Both the position numbers and the translations under genes were made by a program. This document shows, piece after piece, positions 44,463 through 51,478 of a stretch of DNA of 64,000 bases. The number at the start of each line of letters is the position of its first letter. The first letter of the stretch is position 1. The DNA is from M3007 sp965249785 (GTDB lineage: Bacteria; Bacteroidota; Bacteroidia; Chitinophagales; Saprospiraceae), in NCBI GenBank assembly GCA_965249785.1, contig CBDFMU010000043.1:124001-188000 (forward strand), written 5' to 3'. Under the pieces are notes generated by a model. The model did no database searches, was not told where the DNA came from, and was given only the letters and a program-made list of their open reading frames with translations.

Positions 44463-44600
44463 TGACGGAGTTCATGCTGCTATAACGTTGCATAGCCAGT
44501 TGTTTTTTGGAAAAATGGCGGCTCGCACGATTATTTTTCAAAAAATGCAAACCTTCGCGCTGATCGCCGCATCCAGTAGGCTATTTGCAAAAAAAATAAC

Positions 44601-45800
44601 ATGAAACAGCCATATCGCCAGCAATACAATGCCAAGTTTACTCCCGAAAAGTACGCCGCTTTTTTAAACACGGTAAATACCACTTTTGGGGAAGCACCTA
44701 CTTTTCGGATCTCCGAAACGCCGGTTTTTGTGCCAAAAACGATCAAAACCCAGTTACTACAGGGCATTGACGACATTTTTACGGCATTGCAACAGCCTGA
44801 CTTCAAGCAGCGTAGCGAGGCCGCTTTGCCTGCCCATCTGCGGGTGCCGGGTGAAGATGAGCATACCCAGTTTCTGCAACTCGATTTTGGAATTTGTCGC
44901 GACGCGCAGGGCAAGTATATTCCACAACTCATTGAAATGCAGGGCTTTCCGTCGTTGTATTTCTTCCAGCACGCTTTGGCCGAAGCCTATCGTCAGCACT
45001 TCGATATTCCGGCGGACTACCACCATTTGTTTGGTGGCCTGGATGCGGACGGTTATATTGATATGCTACGCGAAATCATTGTCGGCGATTCCAAGCCCGA
45101 AAACGTGGTTTTACTGGAAATCGAACCGGAAAAACAAAACACCCGCATTGATTTTTGGGGGAGTCGCCAATATCTGGGTATCAAGGTGTTGTGTTTGTCT
45201 AAACTCAAGCGGGAAGGACGCGACCTCTATTATTTAGACGACGCTGGTCGCCGCGTTGCCGTGGAACGCATTTATAACCGCATCATTTTTGACGAACTGG
45301 AAAAACGCAGCGACCTGCCCCGCGAATGGGATTTGACCACCGAGGTGAATGCCGAATGGGTGGGCCACCCAAACTGGTTTTTCCGCATCAGTAAGCACAC
45401 GTTGCCGTTTCTAAATACGCCTTTCGTGCCACAGACTTTGTTTGTCAATGAACTGACTTCTATTCCCGACGACCTTGAAAACTGGGTGCTAAAACCCCTT
45501 TTTTCGTTTTCGGGTCAGGGTGTGAAAATCAATGTTACCCGCAAAGACGTAGAAAACGTGGACGATCCCAGCAATTTCATCCTCCAGCGTAAAGTGGATT
45601 ACGTGCCTTGCATCGAAACGCCCAACCCGGCAGAACCTTCCAAATGCGAAATTCGGATGATGATTCTTTGGAATAAAAACTGGGAAAAACCGCGCCTCGT
45701 CAACAACCTCATTCGGATGAGTAAGGGCGAGATGGTCGGTGTGCGTTACAACCAAGGCAAGGATTGGGTCGGCGCGAGCGTAGGTTTTTTTGAACCCTAA
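44601..45800 (+). CDS. ATP-grasp-like uncharacterised protein (399 aa)
   Basis: Soluble protein beginning MKQPYRQQYNAKFTPEKYAA. The second half looks like an ATP-grasp module: WVLKPLFSFSGQGVKINVTR (Lys plus flexible Gly loop) followed by FILQRKVDYVPCIETPNPAE, CEIRMMILWNKNWEKPRLVN and NLIRMSKGEMVGVRYNQGKD. The N-terminal half is unfamiliar, with FLQLDFGICRDAQGKYIPQL and LIEMQGFPSLYFFQHALAEA, where E-M-Q could be catalytic. A carboxylate-amine or carboxylate-thiol ligase activity is possible but not shown. No partner gene is obvious; FabG follows 73 bases later. Confidence 0.78.
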   Translation: MKQPYRQQYNAKFTPEKYAAFLNTVNTTFGEAPTFRISETPVFVPKTIKTQLLQGIDDIFTALQQPDFKQRSEAALPAHLRVPGEDEHTQFLQLDFGICRDAQGKYIPQLIEMQGFPSLYFFQHALAEAYRQHFDIPADYHHLFGGLDADGYIDMLREIIVGDSKPENVVLLEIEPEKQNTRIDFWGSRQYLGIKVLCLSKLKREGRDLYYLDDAGRRVAVERIYNRIIFDELEKRSDLPREWDLTTEVNAEWVGHPNWFFRISKHTLPFLNTPFVPQTLFVNELTSIPDDLENWVLKPLFSFSGQGVKINVTRKDVENVDDPSNFILQRKVDYVPCIETPNPAEPSKCEIRMMILWNKNWEKPRLVNNLIRMSKGEMVGVRYNQGKDWVGASVGFFEP

Positions 45801-45873
45801 TGTCAAGAAAACTTCGGTAGTCCCGGCTTTTCATCAATCTTGCCCTCTTTTTCACCTGACCTATTTTATAATA

Positions 45874-46614
45874 ATGACCCTTCTCGACGGAAAAATAGCC
45901 CTCATTACCGGCGGTTCGCGTGGTATTGGCGAAGCCTTAGTGCGCAAATTTGTAGAACATGGTGCCAGAGTGGCCTTCACCTACGTATCTGCCGGATCAG
46001 CCGCCCGTGCCGAAGCATTAGCTGCCGAACTCGGTGATGCTGCCCGTGCTTACCAGAGCGATGCAGGCGATTATGCCCAGGCCGAAGCCTTGATTGCGCA
46101 AGTATTGAAAGACTTTGGCAAACTAGACATTGTGGTCAATAATGCTGGCATCACCCGCGACACGCTGATGCTGCGCATGACCGAGCAGCAGTGGGACGAA
46201 GTCATCCAGACCAATCTAAAGTCAGTTTTCAACCTGACCAAACACTGCCTGAAACCGATGATTCGGACCGGCGGCAGTATTATCAATATGAGTTCGGTCG
46301 TGGGTATATTTGGACAGCAAGGACAAGCCAATTATGCGGCTTCCAAGGCTGGTATTATTGGTTTTTCCAAATCCATTGCCAAAGAATACGGCTCACGTGG
46401 CATTCGCTGCAATGCCGTGGCACCCGGCTTCATTGCTACCGAAATGACTGCTGCCCTGGATGAAAAAACCCGCGACAGTTATCTGGCTGGTATTCCGCTC
46501 AAACGGCTCGGCTCCGGCGACGATGTGGCCAACACCTGCGTTTTTCTGGCTTCGGATATGGGTGCCTACATCACGGGACAGGTTATTTCGGTATGTGGCG
46601 GGCTGAATACGTAG
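45874..46614 (+). CDS. fabG: 3-oxoacyl-[ACP] reductase FabG-type SDR (246 aa)
   Basis: Classical short-chain dehydrogenase: MTLLDGKIALITGGSRGIGE (TGGSRGIG cofactor loop), LDIVVNNAGITRDTLMLRMT (NNAG), and the catalytic SSVVGIFGQQGQANYAASKA (Ser, Tyr, Lys). C-terminal VAPGFIATEMTAALDEKTRD and VISVCGGLNT are typical of FabG. The ATG at 45874 matches the family N-terminus; the open frame upstream overlaps the previous gene. It reduces beta-ketoacyl-ACP with NADPH in fatty-acid synthesis. Followed by a dispersed repeat copy 22 bases after the stop. Confidence 0.92.
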   Translation: MTLLDGKIALITGGSRGIGEALVRKFVEHGARVAFTYVSAGSAARAEALAAELGDAARAYQSDAGDYAQAEALIAQVLKDFGKLDIVVNNAGITRDTLMLRMTEQQWDEVIQTNLKSVFNLTKHCLKPMIRTGGSIINMSSVVGIFGQQGQANYAASKAGIIGFSKSIAKEYGSRGIRCNAVAPGFIATEMTAALDEKTRDSYLAGIPLKRLGSGDDVANTCVFLASDMGAYITGQVISVCGGLNT

Positions 46615-46636
46615 AAAAATTTTTTATTGATGATAT

Positions 46637-46713
46637 AAGTTCCTTGAGGATACGAGTATTTGAATATTCGATCAAAACACATGACAATCAGGTAATTGAT
46701 CAAATACTCAAAA
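46637..46713 (+). repeat. Dispersed ~100-bp repeat, copy 2
   Basis: Reads AAGTTCCTTGAGGATACGAG-TATTTGA ... CAGGTAATTGATCAAATACTCA, matching copies 1 and 3. It begins 22 bases after the fabG stop, in the sense direction. The remainder of 46615-46865 has no gene. Confidence 0.8.
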
Positions 46714-46865
46714 CAACTTAGATTTCAATGTAATAAGGTTGATGAACGGCGATTTTTGGCGGGTACGTGATGCCCCAAAAATTATGGGTTTATTGGGCGT
46801 ATGTGAAAAATAAACAATCAACGATCTATTAACCTGCATTCCTCCATCAAAAAAAGCACGTTTTA

Positions 46866-47879
46866 ATGCGTCTGTCCTACCTCTTTTTTCTTGCCGCTTT
46901 TCTTGTCAGCTGCCGTTCTTTAAACCCCGCGCAGGGTTTTGACCCCAGGAAAACGCCGCCGCCACCCAACTATGCCCTTATGGACAACTGGGCCAGTCAT
47001 CCCGACAAAAAAGACCCCGCCGACCAAACTCCCAAAGGGCTACAGGATGGGCAAGCAACAGCGGGCGTAGATGTTTTTTTTATTTATCCAACTACTTATT
47101 TAGGCTCGCGGGGCGGTGAAAATAACTGGAATGCTGCGGTGGACGATCCCAAACTGAACGCCAAAACTGATAACTCTACCATCTTGTACCAGGCTTCCAT
47201 TTTCAATGGAGCCGGGCGAATATTTGCGCCGCGCTATCGCCAAGCACACATTGATGCTTTTTATAATAAAGACAAAATATCCGACCAGCAGGCCCTCGAC
47301 ACTGCTTATGCAGATGTAGCCGCCGCGTTCGATTATTACCTGAAACACTGGAATCATGGCCGCCCTTTCATTATCGCCAGCCATAGCCAGGGAGCCGTAC
47401 ACGCCAAGACCTTGTTGCGTAAAGTAGTGGAAAACAAGCCGTTGCAGAAGCAATTGGTGGCCGCTTATATCGTTGGCTGGCGGGTGGAGCGCGATTTTTT
47501 CAAAAATATTCCCCCTTGTACCTCGCCTGACCAGACGGATTGCTATTGCTCCTGGCGCACCTGGAAAAAACAATACGGACGCAGCAAAGCAAACGAACCC
47601 AACTCCATCTGTGTCAATCCGCTTACCTGGACCACCACCGAAGGACAATACGCCCCAAAATCAGCCAATTTAGGCGGAGTGTTGCGCCCTTTTTCCAAAC
47701 TGCGCCCCGGCCTCACCGATGCTGAAGTGTGGCGTGGATATTTATTAGCCGCTAAACCGAAAGTACTGGGTATCGGCTTGGTCGTTCATAAGAATTACCA
47801 CATTATTGACCTTGACCTTTATTATCTGAATGTCCGGGAAAACGCACAGGCGCGAGCAGCAGCTTTTTTGAAAAAGTAA
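46866..47879 (+). CDS. DUF3089-family lipoprotein, alpha/beta-hydrolase-like (337 aa)
   Basis: Lipoprotein signal MRLSYLFFLAAFLVSCRSLN with lipobox LVSC. DUF3089 features: VDVFFIYPTTYLGSRGGENN, ASIFNGAGRIFAPRYRQAHI, AYADVAAAFDYYLKHWNHGR, then the elbow FIIASHSQGAVHAKTLL (S-H-S-Q-G) and AAYIVGWRVERDFFKNIPPC. The Ser in the SHSQG elbow and a late His (VVHKNYHIIDLDLYYLNVRE) suggest a hydrolase. DUF3089 members have no established substrate. It is probably anchored to a membrane facing the periplasm. It ends exactly where the convergent ORF6N remnant ends (47879/47880). Confidence 0.88.
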   Translation: MRLSYLFFLAAFLVSCRSLNPAQGFDPRKTPPPPNYALMDNWASHPDKKDPADQTPKGLQDGQATAGVDVFFIYPTTYLGSRGGENNWNAAVDDPKLNAKTDNSTILYQASIFNGAGRIFAPRYRQAHIDAFYNKDKISDQQALDTAYADVAAAFDYYLKHWNHGRPFIIASHSQGAVHAKTLLRKVVENKPLQKQLVAAYIVGWRVERDFFKNIPPCTSPDQTDCYCSWRTWKKQYGRSKANEPNSICVNPLTWTTTEGQYAPKSANLGGVLRPFSKLRPGLTDAEVWRGYLLAAKPKVLGIGLVVHKNYHIIDLDLYYLNVRENAQARAAAFLKK

Positions 47880-48452
47880 TCACTTTTTGAAACCAATGCG
47901 CGGTCGGTCTTGCCAGGTGATGTGTTCTTCTCCGGGATTAATATCAAGGGCTTTTATTTCGTTGTGGCGAGCTTGATTTTCATCGCCGAGCCAGCGCAAC
48001 ACCTCATTGATGTCGGCCAAATCCTTGTCGTGCGCCAGGATTTTGGCTGCCAGTTCATCGAAAGTCAAAGCGTAATGGCGTAGAGCAATAAAAGCGCGAA
48101 TAATGTTAATATTTGTTTCGATGGCCTTTTGGCTGTTGAGGATGCCCGAAAGCATGGCCACGCCGTGTTCGGTAAAAGCGTAGGGAGGATATTTTGTACT
48201 TCTGTGCTTCTGCGAACCGGTCACAATTTGTGACCGGTTCGCCTCTAAGGTCGCAATTTGCGATCTTAGAGACCATTATTCCTCTTGTGTTAATTGGAAC
48301 ATAAAGTCTTCTGGAAATCGAGCTGCATTGCGTTTCACGGCTTGGTTTAAGACCTTCGTTTCCACCTCATATAGTTCCGCCAGGTCGAAATCCAACATGA
48401 CCAGTTGGTTGCGCAGCCTGAAAATTTTGGTTTGGATGATTTGAAGTTCCAT
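47880..48452 (-). pseudogene. ORF6N-domain protein interrupted by an in-frame TAA
   Basis: From ATG 48452: MELQIIQTKIFRLRNQLVML, DFDLAELYEVETKVLNQAVK and RNAARFPEDFMFQLTQEE, the ORF6N (KilA-N-like, phage anti-repressor) N-terminus. A TAA follows at 48276-48278. The same frame then continues WSLRSQIATLEANRSQIVTG and PPYAFTEHGVAMLSGILNSQ, the rest of the domain, and a helical tail to 47880. Because the frame is unchanged, this is a nonsense change, not an indel. The coding DNA right after the TAA forms two back-to-back hairpins. ORF6N proteins are DNA-binding regulators carried by phages and by many Bacteroidota genomes. Either a true pseudogene or a base-call error. Confidence 0.8.
48212..48271. 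repeat. Twin palindromes inside the ORF6N remnant
   Basis: The first hairpin has 15-bp perfect arms at 48212-48226 and 48228-48242 (core AACCGGTCACAA). The second, directly adjacent, has 14-bp arms at 48243-48256 and 48258-48271 with one mismatch (core CTAAGGTCGCAA). Both have a single-base centre. Together they encode the repeated peptide (R)SQI(A/V)T. Confidence 0.85.
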
Positions 48453-48628
48453 CAATTGTAATTTGAGGGCGCAAATTAACTTGCACAAGCAGAAATCTTA
48501 TCCCGCCTCCGATTTTGTGCCTTTGTCATTTTAGCATCAATAAAACTGGCCGCCAGGCCTGAACGACCAAAAAGTCGCGTTTAAATTGGTTCTTTGCTGT
48601 TGCACACGATTTTCTGCGTATTCTAAAT

Positions 48629-48636
48629 TACCTTTG
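48629..48636 (+). promoter_or_regulatory. -7 box TACCTTTG upstream of the SurA-like lipoprotein
   Basis: TAnnTTTG match 91 bases before ATG 48728. A TTTG at 48593-48596 lies 32 bases upstream of it, too far for a standard -33 box. The rest of 48453-48727 is non-coding. Confidence 0.4.
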
Positions 48637-48727
48637 CGCGCCTTCGGCGGAATTTCAGGGAATTGGCCATTCTTTTCAGTGCGTAATTGACCAAGCGTTC
48701 CCAGTTAACCGTCTGTCAATCTGCATT

Positions 48728-49573
48728 ATGCGCGTTATTACCCTCCTGGTTTCTTTTCTATCGTTACTGCTTTGGCAGTGCAGTTCAGAGTCTTCTACCA
48801 AAGCCAATGACCAGCTGCTGGCGCAGGTGTACAATAAAAACTTGTACGCCTCCGAGTTGGCCGATATCATACCAGAAGGCACTACTCCGACCGATAGTAC
48901 CTTATTAGTCAGTGCATTTGTGCAGCGATGGGTACGCGACCAGCTGTTGATGTACGAAGCCGAACGTAACATTCCGAAGGATTTGAATATTGACGAACTG
49001 GTGCGTGATTACCGGGCGAGTCTGGTGCGGTTCAACTTTGAAGAGCAGATCATCGCCGAAAAACTGGACAGTACAGTCTCCGAGGCCGAAGTGCGTAGTT
49101 TTTATGAAAAAAACAAGGATCAGTTTCAATTGGAAAGTACCATTTTGAAATGCCTGTTGCTTAAACTTCCGCCCAAAGCCCCGCAAACGGAAGTGAACAA
49201 ACTCTGGTATAGCCGCAATCCCGCCGACGAACCCAAGTTAGCCACTTATGCCCGGCAATGGGCGGCGATGGCCATGCTCAACCATGAAAAATGGTATAAA
49301 CTCGAGGACATAGCCGCGCTTTTGCCTAAAGGTACGTTAACCTCCGAAAACGTCAGCTCGCGCCGCGAAGGCACGCTGAGCGACGGCGATTATCGCTACT
49401 ATTATCGAGTGATAGAAGCCGTGCAAGGAAAGACCACTGCCCCGTTTGACTATGTGCGCGAGCAGGCCTCCAAAATTATTTTACACAAACGAAAACAGGA
49501 GTTGCTTGATCGCTGGAAAGAGGACCTTTACCAAAAGGAATTGCGGCGGCACAACATTAAAATTAACCAATGA
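48728..49573 (+). CDS. SurA-like periplasmic lipoprotein without PPIase domain (281 aa)
   Basis: Lipoprotein signal MRVITLLVSFLSLLLWQCSS (lipobox LLWQC). The helical N-terminal chaperone part (LLVSAFVQRWVRDQLLMYEA, DLNIDELVRDYRASLVRFNF, EEQIIAEKLDSTVSEAEVRS) has the layout of SurA/PrsA N-domains. 'FYEKNKDQFQLESTILKCLL' is where a parvulin domain would begin, but no parvulin signature follows. The C-terminus is helical and basic (ASKIILHKRKQELLDRWKED). It precedes surA and bamA, which supports a role in outer-membrane protein folding. Confidence 0.8.
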   Translation: MRVITLLVSFLSLLLWQCSSESSTKANDQLLAQVYNKNLYASELADIIPEGTTPTDSTLLVSAFVQRWVRDQLLMYEAERNIPKDLNIDELVRDYRASLVRFNFEEQIIAEKLDSTVSEAEVRSFYEKNKDQFQLESTILKCLLLKLPPKAPQTEVNKLWYSRNPADEPKLATYARQWAAMAMLNHEKWYKLEDIAALLPKGTLTSENVSSRREGTLSDGDYRYYYRVIEAVQGKTTAPFDYVREQASKIILHKRKQELLDRWKEDLYQKELRRHNIKINQ

Positions 49574-49757
49574 AAGCAGGAATTTAGACGGTTTATGAAG
49601 TTTAGAGAGGTTTAGTTGATTGATTTCCAAGTGCCTTACCTTGCGTCTATTTGCAAAACCTTTTATAGTGATTATGCTAAATTTGGCTTATTACATTCCC
49701 TCTAAATTATTGATAAACCTTTCTAAACTCCTCTAAACCAACCACTATAACTTGACC
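49574..49757. repeat. Intergenic stretch with CTCTAAAC-type inverted repeats
   Basis: GTTTAGAGAGGTTTAG near 49598-49616 is mirrored by TTTCTAAACTCCTCTAAACC near 49722-49741, separated by about 105 bases. Similar TTTCTAAAC/CTCTAAACTCCTCT units recur at 54087-54130 after bamA. Confidence 0.5.
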
Positions 49758-51134
49758 ATGAAAAATATATTAAGTGTCATTCCCTGCCTGCTGTTCAGCG
49801 TACTTTTAGCTGCGCAGAGTGATCACGCCGTCATTGATCGGGTGGTGGCTACGGTCGGCGGCGAGATTATCCTGCTGAGTGAAGTACAGGAGCAGTTTTC
49901 GTATGCCAAACAACAGCAGGCCGACTTGCCCGACGACTACCGCTGCGTCGTATTGCAGAACCTGATCGTCCAGAAAATGCTTGTCAATCAGGCTAAACTC
50001 GACTCCATCTCTGTAAAAGACGAGGAAGTAGAAACCCAGCTGGCTGCCCGGGTAGATCGCCTGATGCTGTATTTCAACCAGGATGAAAAAGCCCTGGAAG
50101 AATATTATGGCCAAAGCGTAAACGACATCAAAGACCAGATGCGCGGCGATATGCGCAACCAGCTGCTGGCCGAGCGTATGCAGGCCGACGTGACTGGCAA
50201 AGCAACCATTACGCCAGCCGAAGTGCAGGATTTTTTCAGTAAAATTCTGCCAGACTCGCTGCCCTATTTTAACGCGGAAGTGGAAATTCGGGAGATTGTG
50301 GTGAAACCAAAAGTGAACGTTGTGGAGCAGGAACGCGCCAGAACGGTCGCCGAGGATTTGCGCAAGCGCATCGTAGAAGATGGGGAAGATTTTGCTGTGC
50401 TGGCCAAAAAATACAGTGCCGACCCCGGTAGCGGTGCCAATGGCGGCGACCTCGGCTGGCAGAAACGCGGCACCTTCGTTCCGGCATTTGAAGCTATGGC
50501 CTACAAACTGGAAAAGAATCAGGTTAGTCCGCTGGTAGAGACTGAATTTGGTTATCATATCATCCAGCTGCTGGAGCGGCGCGGCAACCTCATTCACTGC
50601 CGACACATTCTCATCAAGCCCGAAATTACCCAGGCCGATATGGCCATGGCCAAAGCCAAACTGGATACTGTACGCCAACAAATCATAGAACGTGGCATCA
50701 CCTTTACCGCTGCGGTGAAAAAATACGGCGATAAAAACCAGCAGAGCTTCAATAACGATGGCCGGATGGCCAACCCTCGTTCCGGCAATACCTTCTTCGA
50801 AGTCGCCGATCTGGACACCGATATTTTCTTTTCCATTGACGGACTCCAGCCCGGCGATATAAGCAAGCCTTTTGAATTCAAAGCCGAGGATGGCACCAAA
50901 CTGTATCGTATAATACTGCTCCAAAGCCGCAGCAAGCCCCACAAAGCTGACTTGCGCCAGGACTATGGCAAAATACAAACTGCTGCGCTGGAACAACGCA
51001 AAACCCAACTGACGGAAAAGTGGGTATTAGAAAAATTGCGGACCACTTATCTGTCGGTCGGGGAGATGTTTGGCAAGTGCGATAACCTGCAACAACTTCT
51101 GCATGAGCAAGCCTCCGCCACTAACGAAAAGTGA
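49758..51134 (+). CDS. surA: SurA-type periplasmic peptidyl-prolyl isomerase (458 aa)
   Basis: Signal peptide MKNILSVIPCLLFSVLLAAQ at ATG 49758; the TTG at 49752 is not needed. The N-domain is SDHAVIDRVVATVGGEIILL, then SEVQEQFSYAKQQQADLPDD. Parvulin domain 1 spans residues ~175-275 (ADLRKRIVEDGEDFAVLAKK..., KYSADPGSGANGGDLGWQKR, GYHIIQLLERRG). A second, more divergent rotamase follows (HCRHILIKPEITQADMAMAK, DGRMANPRSGNTFFEVADLD). This is the full SurA plan. It escorts nascent outer-membrane proteins to the BAM complex; bamA is the next gene. A dispersed repeat copy lies between them. Confidence 0.92.
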   Translation: MKNILSVIPCLLFSVLLAAQSDHAVIDRVVATVGGEIILLSEVQEQFSYAKQQQADLPDDYRCVVLQNLIVQKMLVNQAKLDSISVKDEEVETQLAARVDRLMLYFNQDEKALEEYYGQSVNDIKDQMRGDMRNQLLAERMQADVTGKATITPAEVQDFFSKILPDSLPYFNAEVEIREIVVKPKVNVVEQERARTVAEDLRKRIVEDGEDFAVLAKKYSADPGSGANGGDLGWQKRGTFVPAFEAMAYKLEKNQVSPLVETEFGYHIIQLLERRGNLIHCRHILIKPEITQADMAMAKAKLDTVRQQIIERGITFTAAVKKYGDKNQQSFNNDGRMANPRSGNTFFEVADLDTDIFFSIDGLQPGDISKPFEFKAEDGTKLYRIILLQSRSKPHKADLRQDYGKIQTAALEQRKTQLTEKWVLEKLRTTYLSVGEMFGKCDNLQQLLHEQASATNEK

Positions 51135-51209
51135 ACCGCAGCTTTTCCTGTGGTCGGCGAGCGGATATGATTTCCTGGTGTAGCTGGATAATCACGTGCT
51201 CATAAGTGT

Positions 51210-51304
51210 ATTGTAAATTAAGTTTATTGAGGATGTGAGTATTTGACTACAACACTTGACCAGCAGGTAATTGATCGAATACTCAAATCTTCAATTACTC
51301 AAAA
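51210..51304 (+). repeat. Dispersed ~100-bp repeat, copy 3
   Basis: Reads TTGTAAATTAAGTTTATTGA-GGATGTGAGTATTTGA ... CAGGTAATTGATCGAATACTCA, then AATCTTCAATTACTCAAA, closely matching copies 1 and 2. It begins 76 bases after the surA stop in the sense direction. The rest of 51135-51478 has no gene. Confidence 0.8.
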
Positions 51305-51478
51305 TAGCTCATTTTACAGTGTAATGAGTATTTCAATGAAAACATCTTAGGTTAAATTTTGCATAAAGTATTGGTTTTCATTTCTTTCCAATAAAAAATC
51401 GGGGACTTCACTGCGCTCCATTTGCTTTTGCAAGTTTATCTTCTCCATTAAGTGCCTAATATTCAATTAATACAAAAG

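Noticed and set aside
49806..51008. A 400-codon open frame on the minus strand opposite surA
   Set aside because: It is the antisense shadow of a well-supported SurA gene; its translation has no domain, no promoter and an unnatural composition.
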